From Meghimatium bilineatum (lineage: Eukaryota > Mollusca > Gastropoda > Stylommatophora > Philomycidae): a DNA stretch of 64,000 nt. This document shows positions 9,990 through 19,999 of the stretch, piece by piece. Every line of letters begins with the position of its first letter. Within the stretch, counting starts at the first letter, position 1. The notes beneath the pieces are model-generated. The model was not told where the DNA came from. It saw nothing but the letters and a program-made list of their open reading frames with translations, and searched no databases. The translations under genes were made by a program, and so were the position numbers. The DNA is taken from the NCBI GenBank assembly GCA_034231615.1, contig CM067298.1, positions 5,945,799 to 6,009,798 of the forward strand, given 5' to 3'.

Positions 9990-10085
9990 AAAAAACATAT
10001 ATGATGCACACAAAAAGGCAGTCTCCAGAGAACTCTTCTACCCCTGACCTGTAAGGTGAAAAAAAGAAAGAAAGAAGAAGACTTT
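9990..10085 (+). pseudogene. RTE-M LINE 3' end, short copy
   Basis: Matches the terminal 80 bp of RTE-M ('gcacacaaaaaggcagtctc', 'gaactcttctacccctgac') and ends in a GAAA-rich tail. Confidence 0.6.
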
Positions 10086-10186
10086 TGCTAATTAGCAGCA
10101 TGTAATATATAATACAAAGAACGTAACATGTTGTGTGTTGTAGCTAAACTGCAGTATCTGCCCTTCCCAAGTGGTAAATACTAAAT

Positions 10187-10275
10187 AAAGTATAATGGTT
10201 ACTATAAATACCTATCAATGTTAAAAAAAAAATAACTAACAATAAAACAAAGAACAAGGACAATTTTCCACATTA
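10187..10275. repeat. Diverged single arm of the 10.8-kb hairpin repeat
   Basis: Blocks 'ataatggttact', 'acctatcaat' and 'aacaataaaacaaagaacaa' match the left arm of the inverted repeat at 10765-10983 in the same order. Confidence 0.55.
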
Positions 10276-10570
10276 CGGTCCAACAGGGACCTTTCTCAAG
10301 AAGCACAAACAGAAAAAAAAAATTTTAAACCTTAAAAATATTCAAAACTAGGATAACTTGGATATTTTTTTCTCACAAAAATCATTGCCAAGTGAAGACG
10401 TGTCTTGTATGTCTAGTAAATGACAAAGTATGTGCGTGCTTAGAAAATAACAAAACATTGGAGCAACTTCACTTGGTAATGTTTTTTTTTACAATTCTAA
10501 AAGGTTATGTGTTTAATGTTAATGATATATTAATGATATATTAATGATATATTAATGAGTATTTATAACT
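10276..10570. other. No gene; three copies of 'tattaatgata' near 10522-10556
   Basis: AT-rich spacer with a small 12-bp tandem repeat. Confidence 0.45.
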
Positions 10571-10574
10571 TGCA

Positions 10575-10645
10575 GAATCACAGAGTATTCAGAGAATCCA
10601 TAAAGAAGACCACATTCTGGAAAGAATATATCACATGATGATGAT
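10575..10645 (+). pseudogene. RTE-G 3' terminal fragment
   Basis: Reads NHRVFRESIKKTTFWKEYIT then stop and 'tgatgatgat', equivalent to FRRSIGKTTYCKDMSP at 30560-30620. About 70 bp survive. Confidence 0.65.
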
Positions 10646-10764
10646 TTACTGTTAAAGTCGTGTGTGTTAGGCCACTGGCACAAATAAAACATAAATATAA
10701 ATAACCAAAATATTGGAGGATGTCTGACAAAATGGAAAGTGCTGCAGTAACCAGACAAATAAGA

Positions 10765-10983
10765 GGTAAATATGAAGTATATAATAAAGGTTACTGAATA
10801 TTGCCTAACTATCAATATAAATAAATCAGAAATAGCAATAAAACAAAGAACAAAGATAATTTTCAAATTTAACATTGACAATTATTTTTTGAAAATTGTC
10901 TTTGTTCTATTGCTATTTCTGATTTATTTATATTGATAGTTAGGCAATATTCAGTAACCTTTATTATATACTTCGTATTTACC
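10765..10983. repeat. Long hairpin inverted repeat (about 95-bp arms)
   Basis: Left arm 10765-10865 and right arm 10890-10983 are reverse complements with about two substitutions and one 7-bp indel, separated by a 24-bp AT-rich loop. Arms begin ggtaaatatgaag and end cttcgtatttacc. Such a fold-back may be a hairpin MITE or a recent inverted duplication. Confidence 0.9.
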
Positions 10984-10989
10984 ACAAAT

Positions 10990-11175
10990 AAAACAATAAC
11001 ACAGCACATCTCCGTTCTCTGGACTACATCATAAATATACAAGGGCCCTATTTCTCACAATTCCTTAGATCAAAACAAATTCTTTATATAATTCTGACAA
11101 GATTAAACTTAATCTATGACACAAATATAATAATGTATAGGGATGGCTAAACATAGACTTGGTTCTATAAAAAGC
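10990..11175. other. No gene seen
   Basis: AT-rich spacer. Confidence 0.4.
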
Positions 11176-11179
11176 TCTC

Positions 11180-11432
11180 TCCTAAATGAGTAGAGGATTG
11201 ACTTCACAATACTCAAGTTACCCCATATGTATTCCATGCTTTCAACAAAATGTCATGCTGTCTGATGAGAGTACCACTTATAGCACATACCTCAGTAACT
11301 TAAAGGATAATCCATAGGAAACATTTAAAAAAATATCCTTATAAACAAGATGTTGTGAGCAGAATTTGAACCTGCAACCTCTTTAGCACAAGTGAACTGC
11401 TTAAATCCCTATGCCTAGGAAATAAGCTATCT
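11180..11432 (-). mobile_element. SINE-1 (tRNA-derived), diverged copy
   Basis: The reverse complement has a tRNA-like head (ggttgcaggttcaaattctg, box B-like) and a body ending with 'tgaagtcaatcctctac'. A better copy is at 37508-37740 in the same orientation, and the order of blocks is the same. It is probably Pol III-type in origin; box A is eroded here. Confidence 0.75.
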
Positions 11433-11515
11433 AATAAATATCCAAATATATCACAAGCATAGTCAACATCTTATAAGAATTGTACAGTGCTACATTTACT
11501 CTATTGTGATTCGAA

Positions 11516-11630
11516 ACATAAACAAAACAGCTAGAGGGCCGAGCTTATGTCTTTGAGATGTTATAGAAAACATAAACAAAACAGCTAGAGGGTTGAGCTT
11601 ATGTCTTTGAGATGTTATAGAAAGGGCAGG
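11516..11630 (+). repeat. 54-bp direct duplication inside an RTE relic
   Basis: Two copies of 'acataaacaaaacagctaga...gatgttatag' follow each other with 1-2 differences. One frame reads KQLEGRAYVFEML, equivalent to KQLDDRIDVFEML at 34913, so this is a duplicated RTE scrap. Confidence 0.7.
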
Positions 11631-11710
11631 GGAATCAACTCTCAGTGTTTAGATTGACATTTCAGATTGGTCGAATTTCTTTGAATTTTCTTAGATGTAT
11701 CTTTTATTAT

Positions 11711-12331
11711 TACGCATGTGGTTGCGTCTGTGGGTCTCACCAATGGCCTACTAGACATACCATCCATGCAACAGAAAACCTTAGTGGATGACATGCCGTT
11801 ATATTGAGGTTATCTTCTTAGAGAAGCTACATGGCACGTCATCTATACAATTATGCTCCTTATGCTTTTATTTTGTTGTTGAAATGTATTTCATGTTTAC
11901 TTCAATATACATGTATGCACCCTCTGTGGTTGGGAGGGAGCCAGAGATGTACTGTGCAGCACTGGGGAGGAGGAAACTAACAGCACTGTTTTTTCCTATG
12001 GCTGAAACCCATCATAGAGGAACAGTGACTCAGGACGTGACAATCCTTTTGACTTGAGTATTTGGTTGCATCATGGAGCAATAGAGAAGTTCGGCATAAC
12101 CAGTAGTCAATTGATGGCGGGGAATGAGCACAGTGAACCCTATCTTGGCTACAGTGGATAGGAGCAGTGCATAGGTTGAAATCTACTTTCCTGGAGGTGT
12201 GATAGTTATTCTCTGGCTCTGTCCCGGGGTGGGCCGAAAATCCACAGACTTCTCAGCAATATAATGCCATTTAATGGGATTAGGTTAAAGGGCATGAGCC
12301 CATGGACAGCTGGATCAGCAACCAACCAACC
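11711..12331 (+). mobile_element. F element: about 620-bp non-autonomous insertion with (CAAC)n tail
   Basis: It is flanked by a perfect 12-bp TSD, atcttttattat, at 11699-11710 and 12332-12343. It starts (t)acgcatgtggttgcgtctg and ends ggatcagcaaccaaccaacc. A second copy (34217-34827) has the same ends and a different 11-bp TSD. No long conserved frame is shared by the copies, so it appears non-coding. A simple CAAC-type tail plus variable-length TSDs suggests LINE-dependent retroposition. Confidence 0.92.
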
Positions 12332-12343
12332 ATCTTTTATTAT

Positions 12344-12600
12344 GCTCACTCTTTTGCTTTTTCTATTATCTTTCTTATTTTCTTGTTGTACATGTCTTCC
12401 ATCTTCTTTTACTTTCTCTTATCTTCTCTGTTTTCTGCTTTTGCTAATCTATTACACTTTGATCCTCTTTTCAAAACACTCATTTTTTGTTGGTCCAGTT
12501 TAAGACTTTTTTAGTTGAACATCATCTGTTTTTGTTGATATTATTAGTGTGTTATGTCCTTTGTTGTGACACCCTTCTCATATTTCTGTTTTTCCTAATG
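12344..12600. other. No gene seen
   Basis: T/C-rich spacer; overlapping hydrophobic frames are composition effects. Confidence 0.5.
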
Positions 12601-12609
12601 TATAGAAGA

Positions 12610-12925
12610 ACATGGAGAACTTTAAGAAAAGATTAAATTTTAATCAAAAACCAAGTTCTGGCAATACTATGTCTGAAAAAAGAATTATTAAAGGAAATAA
12701 AAATATTTTTGATATATAAAAATTCATGATATCCTAAACTCTTGAAGACCTTATTTGTAAGTACTTTAGTAAGAGGTAGGCAGAGATACAAGTGGGAATA
12801 AAACATTACGAGGAGGATGAAATAGTCTATCATAATTCATCAACAGAGCATGATACAGAAGATGTTGGAGGTTGGTTACAACCTTTTATGTGAAGACAGC
12901 ACTTGATGATGATGATTAATAAATC
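12610..12925 (+). pseudogene. RTE-G LINE 3' relic
   Basis: Nucleotide blocks 'ctcttgaagaccttatttg', 'gaggtaggcagagatacaag' and 'agaagatgttggaggt' match the cleaner copy at 32370-32655. It ends with 'acttgatgatgatgatt'. Heavily mutated. Confidence 0.65.
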
Positions 12926-12959
12926 ATGTAGGCCTATTTATACTCTTTATATTTGCCTT

Positions 12960-13195
12960 TTCAAAACTATCCTGCAGGGAACAGTTGAGGGTGGAAGAAG
13001 AGGAGGGGAAAAAAAAGGAAATTTTGAATCGATAATATTAAAGCCTGGACCGGATTAAGATTCCCATACTCAAAATGAGGAGTTGTGAACAGGGTGGCAT
13101 AATAGAATTTTTGTTCTGATGTTTCAAGAATGGTACCCTTATGAAAGGTTATAGGTTTGATGATAATGGTTTATACTAACCTCCTTTTGACTGCA
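12960..13195 (+). pseudogene. RTE LINE 3' relic (second type)
   Basis: Reads REQLRVEEEEGKKKEILNR and a downstream 'ADVSRVTPL'-equivalent region. It aligns by nucleotides with 53840-54050 (gaacagttgag, gataatatt, tctggac, gataagattc). Confidence 0.6.
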
Positions 13196-13199
13196 TAAA

Positions 13200-13960
13200 A
13201 TTATACCAAACTGTGAAGTCCCAGCTGCTAACTTCTACTTGACCATTTTTACTTCGTGCTGAAATTGTTTGAAATCGCTATTTTGTAATGATACAAGTAA
13301 TGATAACTGCAACATCTCAGTAAATGTAATTAAGATGTAAGCAACAAGTAAATATAAGTAAGCGATATTCATGGTAAACTCTACTGCCAAATATGTTGGT
13401 GACAACAAACCTCATAGATAGGGAGGGGGGTATTCAACACCCCCCCCTTCCTCCCCAGCTAAGCAGAATGTGTTTTTTAATAATAAGAATGTAGCCAAAA
13501 GGTGGGTAAAATCCTTCATTAATGTTTCCTCATTGAAAAGAAGGTATTACACATGAAAATAGGCTTTTTTTTTAAATGCCCTTCATAGTGAAATCTATCT
13601 ACTGGCCTGGTGACAACTGTTTTAATCAAATACTAAATGTAGCTGAGTTGTTTTTATTATTTCAAATGGGCTGTTCAGGAAACTATATTGATAATTAATT
13701 CATAGAATTTACCATTAGACGGAACTACATTTTTTATGGAAAGCGAAACGACATTAAATGTCAAGGAGTAGACAAATCTTTGTTCTTAATTTGTAGGTGA
13801 TTATTTCCCTTGGTTATAATTAATCATCAGTGGGTGGATGTGAACATATAAATTTAGGATGGTTCATAGATGTGGCTATTAGTAGGTGGCAGTCCTCACA
13901 ACTGTAACAGATTTATAACATCTTTAGCAGTTACAGGTAAGCTCAGTCAAATTTATGATT
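13200..13960. other. No gene seen
   Basis: No ORF or clear repeat; a G-run followed by a C-run at 13424-13447 can fold back on itself. Confidence 0.45.
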
Positions 13961-13964
13961 AGGT

Positions 13965-14095
13965 TACCCATTTTGTATCTGAACAGCAATCAGTGACGTC
14001 ACAAAATTACTCAAAATTTGTGATCAGCACAGATTTGATCAAAAAGTTAGAGATTGTACTCCCATCTACCGGTACTGACAGATGAATTTTCTTGT
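13965..14095. repeat. Short dispersed repeat (pair of 8970-9100)
   Basis: Contains 'ccattttgtatctgaacagc', 'gtgacgtcacaaaattactc' and 'gcacagatttgatcaaaaag', matched imperfectly at 8970-9075. Type unknown. Confidence 0.45.
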
Positions 14096-14604
14096 GAAGC
14101 AATAACAATCATGCAGATCTCTTCTTTCTTCACATTTTCCTAGCTCATCTTCAGATGGTACCCACTCACCTCGCAAATTGAGTCAACAAGTTCTCCATCT
14201 GTAATCTTACTAGTCTAGTAGGCTATTCGACTTTCATCTTACTAGTATTGAGGTTTTCTGGCACTTACTAGTGTTAAATGTTTGTGGTTCTCAAGGAATT
14301 TACATACTTGTGCAGTGTGTGTGTTGTTGTCTGTGTGTTGATCGACCGCCCATATTCATAGTAGCTTTAGAATATACATGTTGGAAGTCTTCAATAAAAT
14401 CACATCTTTTATGGATGTAGTGTAGTCGAAGACGGAAAATGTGTTTAGTCAAATTGCAAGGTGAGTGAGTGTCATATAAGAGGACCTGGTTTAAATCCTG
14501 TTTTCTGCATTATGATTTATCTTTATTCATAAATCCTCATTGCTTTTATATTATTTTATTCATTTAGCTCATTTTTACCAAACAAAGATGAGAGATTTTG
14601 TCTC

Positions 14605-14735
14605 ACTTCACATACTCCATTCCATTATTTTTCCTCCCTTTATACACTCCATTCAATTATTTTGCCTCCATTTACACAGTCCATTCAATTATTTTGCCTC
14701 ACTTCACACACTCCATTCAATTATTTTGCAATTGT
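14605..14735. repeat. Approx. 31-bp tandem repeat (4 copies)
   Basis: Degenerate units of 'cactccattcaattattttg' + 'cctcacttca'. Confidence 0.75.
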
Positions 14736-14945
14736 ATAACACAATCTATTTAGTAATACTATTTACACATTATTATCACTTTCTTAATTACCTTCACTGA
14801 AGAATTGTAACCATTCATCAAAACTCCAGCCTAAGAAAAGATGAAAACAGCAAACATATTAAAGTTGATAGTACATTATAAATACATACACAATGAAAGA
14901 GGTAACAATAATCCAGTGTAAGGTCTGTTCAAAATATATGTAAAT

Positions 14946-15105
14946 TCTTCTTCTTCATCGTTCATTCTCAAACTCCTACTGGATCTCCCATGTAGCAGGA
15001 CCATGGTCCTATTAGATTTCCAGCAGGATGAAGTCCAGAGAATGGAAATGCATTGTGTCACCATTTTATTTGCGCCAATGGCCCGACACATCCGTCTTCG
15101 GTGGG
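14946..15105 (-). mobile_element. D element: 160-bp short retroposon with (GAA)n tail
   Basis: It is flanked by a perfect 15-bp TSD, aaaatatatgtaaat, at 14931-14945 and 15106-15120. The minus strand runs from 'cccaccgaagacggatgtgt' to 'gagtttgagaatgaac' and a (GAA)n tail. Other copies are at 20360-20523, 41322-41735, 61269-61709 and 62985-63105. It has no coding capacity. The 3' end resembles LINE-A's, which suggests LINE-A machinery moved it. Confidence 0.93.
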
Positions 15106-15120
15106 AAAATATATGTAAAT

Positions 15121-15690
15121 AAAAGACAAATGTTAATCCCAGCCAGCTTCTGTGGCATGAGGGTTAGTGACAGAGTCTAAGAAGCCCAACTTTAAAATTC
15201 ATAATAGGCCTAGTTGAAAATCAATATTGTATATAGGCCTACTGAAACTTACATTTAAACTATCATTATTATTATTACTGCTATTATTATTATTATTATT
15301 ATTAATATTACCATCTCTTACTTCCCAGTTTATCTATTAAGTAGCTCTGTTGACATCGCCATTTGTATACTTTGTCTAGTTAATAGACATGATAGTATGG
15401 AACTTAATTTGAAGAATTTATCAAAGTATTTCATGGAAATTCATTATAAATTTGTTCATATGGTCCACTTCTTCTATCACTACAAGTGGTGTATTTTTTG
15501 TGCAATTAATGCTATAGTTACCTTTAAACAAATGTATCAGTGCAAGAGGGTGTATTTTTCTAAGAGTAGTGTAGAGTCCGCATCTCTAACTCACTGAAGT
15601 ATTCTCAGCTAATACAGAAAGATAATGCTGATGAATGATAAAATGAAAATTGGATCACTTAAAGATCTGGGACAAGTTTCTGCAACTCTC
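15121..15690. other. No gene; (TTA)n microsatellite at 15265-15310
   Basis: AT-rich spacer. The 66-codon frame at 15397-15597 has no family features. Confidence 0.5.
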
Positions 15691-15699
15691 CTCATTATT

Positions 15700-16210
15700 T
15701 TTTCTGTGCTCACTCTTAAACTGTAGTATATTAGCAGGATATAATCCACGGAATGAATGCATTGTCATGGTTTATAGTTTAGCTGTAATATCTGCGCCTT
15801 TCAGTTAGACACATCTAACTTTTGAGATAAATGAGCATGAGTCAATATAGAGAATTTGAGAGTGAGGATAGGCATGGCCCATAGAGAACATCTAACGTAG
15901 ATTTAAAAAAGAGCAGTGAACCAACATTGAATCAGAACCATCAGCCATTATGCCTTGAGAAATTTACTGAAGCGGAAATCTGAGCATCTGTGGACATGCC
16001 CGGTGTGCGAAGAGGATAATCAACAGACCTAATACATCCAACGTAGCATGGCTTCTGAGTAACTTTGATCCTAAATGGGATAGAACAGCAAACTCCGCCA
16101 CAAAACCTCCTTAGTCGCCTCTTACAACATGCATGGAAGGTAAACAGTGTTGCTATTCTTTGCTCTCCTTTCAGGACCAGCAACCCGCTGGTGTCTGTAA
16201 CCCTATTAGT
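15700..16210 (-). mobile_element. E element, split by a LINE-C fragment
   Basis: The minus strand begins near 16200 (gttgctggtcctgaaaggag, caaagaatagcaacactg, ttaccttccatgcatg), is interrupted at 16033, and resumes at 15808 with 'gcgcagatattacagct' to the 'agtttaagagtgagc' end. It is homologous to 36473-36745 and 39040-39345. Confidence 0.75.
15810..16033 (+). pseudogene. LINE-C 3' end nested in the E element
   Basis: Encodes EIYxSGNLSICGHARCARRI in one frame and LLKRKSEHLWTCPVCEEDNQ-like sequence in another, the C-terminal Cys-rich end seen at 43678-44139. Imperfect TSDs, acatctaac and acatccaac, flank it. It therefore entered the E element after that element was in place. Confidence 0.75.
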
Positions 16211-16237
16211 CATGTCTAATCTTACTATAGTACTACA

Positions 16238-16434
16238 CCATTAAGGCCAACTCCTTGAAGTGGAGATGGAGCTTTGACCAGCCAACAGAGGCTGGAAACT
16301 CTAAGATTGGTAGGGCCATCCCTGACATCAAGAAGGATCAGTCCTGCCCACTAATGCTGAAGTCAGAGATACTAGGCCAAGAGGTGCATTAGCAACAATA
16401 GTATCATGCAACATGACTAGAATAACATGCTTTC
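16238..16434. mobile_element. 197-bp unclassified insertion with 14-bp TSD
   Basis: The perfect direct repeat actatagtactaca occurs at 16224-16237 and 16435-16448. The enclosed 197 bp has no terminal inverted repeats and no A-tail. One plus frame is open for about 48 codons (ANSLKWRWSFDQPTEAGNSK...). I do not recognise the family. Confidence 0.7.
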
Positions 16435-16578
16435 ACTATAGTACTACAACTGGTTGGGGAGGGAATCTCATCAACTGTGATATTGCCCCATATTTATCAA
16501 ATTTGATATTGCCCCATATCTGTCAAATTATAGTAATAACCAGAGAATGAGAAAAGAAAATGTAAATAATGAGGAATC

Positions 16579-16808
16579 TTAACTCCTTAGCTGCAAAGGC
16601 ATTCTTAAGGATACGATGAAAAGTTACCACCATTTTGCTGAGATCTTCTTTTTCTTAGTTTCTCAGGAGGAAAATCTATCTGGATACCTACATTAAAAAA
16701 TCCAGATGAATTTTTTCCCCTGGGAAACTACGGTAAGAAGAAGATTTTAACAGAATATAGTAACTTTCCATAGTATCTTTAAGGATACCTCTGCAGTTAT
16801 GGGGTTAA
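16579..16808. mobile_element. piggyBac-like hairpin MITE with TTAA TSD
   Basis: The element (16583-16804) is flanked by TTAA on both sides. Almost its whole length is an imperfect inverted repeat: the left arm ctccttagctgcaaaggc matches the right end ...cctctgcagttatgggg in reverse. TTAA target sites with a C-rich terminal repeat are characteristic of piggyBac-type elements. It has no transposase and would depend on one elsewhere. Confidence 0.85.
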
Positions 16809-17090
16809 CAAAAAAAACAAAATATTTGTAAACAATGATGTCAATGTTACCTGCTCTGTAGTACATGAAGGAAGACCACCAGTACGTGCTCCATTCTGAA
16901 GATGAAAATACAAAGATGTTTACAAAAATAGTAGGCCTATTCATTGCTAGTTTCTGAACTAATATCTTGTCACTCAAGACAGATCCTGTAATTTTCACTT
17001 TTCCCCTGTAGAAGTCAGAGGGTAGTCCTATGCATATTGATGAACACAATAATTTTCTAACTCGTTCCTCATTCTGAATGTGAAATTTCT
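16809..17090. other. No gene seen
   Basis: The minus frame at 16747-17049 has no recognisable domain. Confidence 0.45.
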
Positions 17091-17094
17091 GTCA

Positions 17095-17165
17095 TGTTTT
17101 TGTGCTGAGGTCTCCAGTGTCACTGCCCCACAACCCTGGCGGGTTATGGGTCCTATTACTATACT
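17095..17165 (+). pseudogene. RTE LINE 3' end scrap
   Basis: Reads AEVSSVTAPQPWRVMGPITI, comparable to LNMTPPRLCRALGFVITI at 42505-42560. Confidence 0.5.
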
Positions 17166-17169
17166 CCTG

Positions 17170-17685
17170 TCATGTTAATTTCTCTCATTTGACCACAGAT
17201 ACATTATAAATTGCTGTTTCCACAACCTACATTTGATTTGTAAACAGTTTTAGTACATTCCAATTGTTCTTCTATAATTCCTGAACTAGAAATATCTGAA
17301 TGATACCATGTACTCTCTTTCATTATCACAAATGATAACATAAGCAAGGAGTATGGCATACATCCTTTTGATTGGTTCTTGGCTTACATTGATGCAAATC
17401 CATGTGAGGCCCTTGTAGATGTATTAACATCATCAAACCCATAACCCATTAGGCTCAGATTGGTGCAACTTTGGAAATATCAACACAAAAATCTGACAAC
17501 GCCTCTCTGTTTTAAATTCTGTATTTAAATGTGTAATCTTAATCCTGTCCAGTTTTTTAATTTTAACAATCCATACTTTCTATGTCCACATTCTTAACTG
17601 TCCACTGCTTCTGAAATTGGAATCATGCTTTATCCTGTACTGCTAGGAGGTAATCCTGTTGATCTGCAATAATATTTATTTTGTT
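17170..17685. other. No gene seen
   Basis: AT-rich spacer without features I can name. Confidence 0.4.
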
Positions 17686-17687
17686 TG

Positions 17688-17867
17688 CCTGTAGTCAAGG
17701 CTGGATTTAGACTTGATAGGGCCCTAAACTATTTGTGATATGGGGGCCCTTTAACAATTAAGAATATATAGATAGTAAAATTTAAAAAGTTTTGGGGGCC
17801 ACAAGAAAGTGGAGACCCTAAGCTACAGCTTATTTAGTTTATAGGTAAATCCGGCACTGCCTGTAGT
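17688..17867. mobile_element. hAT-type MITE with 8-bp TSD
   Basis: The element at 17696-17859 (164 bp) has terminal inverted repeats caaggctggattta / taaatccggcactg and a perfect 8-bp TSD, cctgtagt, on both sides. The CA(G)NGNCGGATTTA-type ends and 8-bp TSD are typical of hAT elements. Matching blocks 'agggccct' and 'ggggcc' lie inside. Non-coding. Confidence 0.9.
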
Positions 17868-18084
17868 CCCGTAGCCTATAGGTCCTATATTGGTTTAGCC
17901 TATGTTCTATATAATGGATATTCAATACTCAACTGCAACATTTGCTTTTACAAGTCTGTTTTATTCTTTACATGTCTACTGTAATTGTCCAGCTTTCATA
18001 TCTGGACAAAATTATAAGTAGGCCTATAATTACAGATTTCTATTATAAGTTTATCTTCATTGTTGTTTTTATGTGATATTCAAC

Positions 18085-18195
18085 CTGACCGGGACTCTGA
18101 GATACACTGGGATGACCGCTGAACGGAAAGTGGAGCACTTATGGGAGTGCCCCACGTGCTGTGGTGCTAGTTTCTAATCAAGAATCAATATGGGC
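18085..18195 (+). pseudogene. LINE-H 3' end
   Basis: Contains 'gaacggaaagtggagcac' + 'ttatgggagtgccccacgtgc' ending 'ctaatcaagaatcaa', homologous to 9225-9352 and 37300-37490. Confidence 0.65.
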
Positions 18196-18298
18196 ATTGA
18201 AGCCATGCTATTTCAAATCTAATCTTGATTTTTTCTTTTGTTACTGCATCCACCTAGACAACTTTCCCATCACAATGTCAGAGTTTGGAGGTTAAAGT

Positions 18299-18317
18299 AA
18301 CCCCCCCCCCCCCCCCA
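18299..18317. repeat. Poly-C tract
   Basis: Run of about 17 C; length in the assembly is uncertain. Confidence 0.9.
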
Positions 18318-18319
18318 CA

Positions 18320-18705
18320 TACCATAGGAAAAAAAGAGTGACAAACTCATACATCTTCAACTCAAGGTTTCAACATCAAATTTTCTTCAATTTTATTATA
18401 GGGCCCTACTCCAAGACAAAAAAACTGTCAACTTACAGGTATAAATCGCGTACAAGGACATTTGATCCCAGATAGACATGCTGAGCTGAACAGCATTGCT
18501 GAGATTAGGGAATATTGGAGTTTAATGATCACATGACTTCCAACACCTGTCTTGGGTACTGGATAAAGTTGATGCTATTATTGTAGACAAATATCAAATG
18601 TATATACGCAAGTTTAGACTGTTTTAGACTTGTATATATTTATAACTAATCTGAGTATAAAGTCATGTGACTAATTGTAAAAATGTATGTTTGATTTAAA
18701 GAGCT
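18320..18705. other. No gene seen
   Basis: AT-rich spacer. Confidence 0.4.
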
Positions 18706-18709
18706 GTTA

Positions 18710-18860
18710 GACCACTGACCTGATGAGCTATTTGACCATTGTCCAGATGAACTGTTTGACCATTGTCCAGATGAACTGTTTGACCATTGACTTGAGCTAT
18801 TGTACCATTGACCTGATGAGCTATTGTACCATTGACCTGATGATGTCCCATTGGTCCAAG
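18710..18860. repeat. Approx. 25-bp tandem repeat (about 6 copies)
   Basis: Units vary around 'gatgagctattgtaccattg' + 'acct'. The frame 18723-18944 runs through it and is not a gene. Confidence 0.8.
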
Positions 18861-19049
18861 TACCTGAACTTGAATTTGACCACTGCCCTGTTAAATAAAT
18901 TGAAACTAATGTTTAATAGGTCTATGACATTTTCCAAAGTTTAACAATCCTACATCTAACAGTAACAAACAACTGCAATCACTTTGTTATATGATTGAAT
19001 TCTGATCTAACTTAATCCATTTCATTGGCCTATACTGATATGGGCCTAT

Positions 19050-19230
19050 AAGCTGCTCACCATCATCCGGTGTCATGACAAATGGAGTAGTCGATCGTGG
19101 CTCTCCACAGATATCTCTAGCATTAGGCCCTATGTATCAAGATAGTTGCTACTTCCCTGCTGTGTCATGTTGTCAAATTGTCTAATATTTTCTCACGTTG
19201 TCGCCCTCCATCTCTCCTACATAGGCCTAT
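19050..19230 (-). pseudogene. RTE-G LINE 3' relic
   Basis: The reverse complement, 'gagggcgacaacgtgagaaa' + 'atattagacaatttgac' and 'gatatctgtggagagccacg', aligns with 7480-7640. The 3' end is at the left, 'ccggatgatg'. Confidence 0.7.
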
Positions 19231-19234
19231 GTCT

Positions 19235-19995
19235 ATTAATTATCTACCTTCAATAATCCAAAATTAAATAAGCTGTATAATTAAAAAGTGTCTTTTAAGC
19301 ACTCTTCTATTGTATTATTATTATAATTAGGCCTGTTCAAAGTAAACTTGTCTTCAACAGAAATAGGCCTATGTTCCAGTTCTATGATTCTGTTGCTGAA
19401 AAACACACATAAGCTAAACTTCCCTAGACTAAATATAAACTATTTTATGCGGAAACTATCTAAGAGTCATTCTAAAAATCCTTCAATTTCTTACAATGTA
19501 GAAAAACTGAAATCCTTTAGGCGAAACTTGGAACAGTGTAATGAAGTTTTGCTAATCACCGAAATCACACATAATAATTAATAATGCACACAACAAGTGT
19601 TTCCAGTCATTAGCAAAACTCGTGGATTTCAACATTAGAAGACAGGCCTACCAACGCCAACATGATTCAGTTACGTCTTTTAGGTCCTATTTTCAATTAT
19701 TCTTGTGTATTTCGTTGGTTGACTTTGGCATGCGCAAATTGCAAACCATGCCCATAATATTAGGCATAGGCATATTAGTAGTAGGCCTATAGTGACCAAC
19801 AAAAATCACAGCAATAGTAGGGGGGGGCTAATCAAAAACATCACGTAAGAATGCTGATTCTGCTTTGTTTGAAATGGCTTCCTATGTCTTATTTGGCGAT
19901 TTGTCGAGGCAAAACTTCATTACCCTTTTCCAAGTTTTCCCAGTTCAATTTCTTAATAACAATCTCGTCCACCATAGGGCCCTCATATAAAACTC
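19235..19995. other. No gene; small inverted repeat at 19542-19612
   Basis: 'gaagttttgctaat' (19543) and 'attagcaaaactcg' (19601) are near-perfect reverse complements about 45 bp apart, and the motif recurs near 9660 and 19912. It may be a small MITE-like repeat. The 77-codon frame across it is not convincing. Confidence 0.4.
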
Positions 19996-19999
19996 GCAT

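Noticed and set aside
11788..12057. 89-codon ORF inside the F element (also 34373-34762 on the minus strand)
   Set aside because: The frames are not conserved between the two F copies, so the element is treated as non-coding.
18299..18317. Poly-C run as a functional element
   Set aside because: Simple homopolymer; similar runs at 13440, 38513 and 46118 suggest ordinary slippage.
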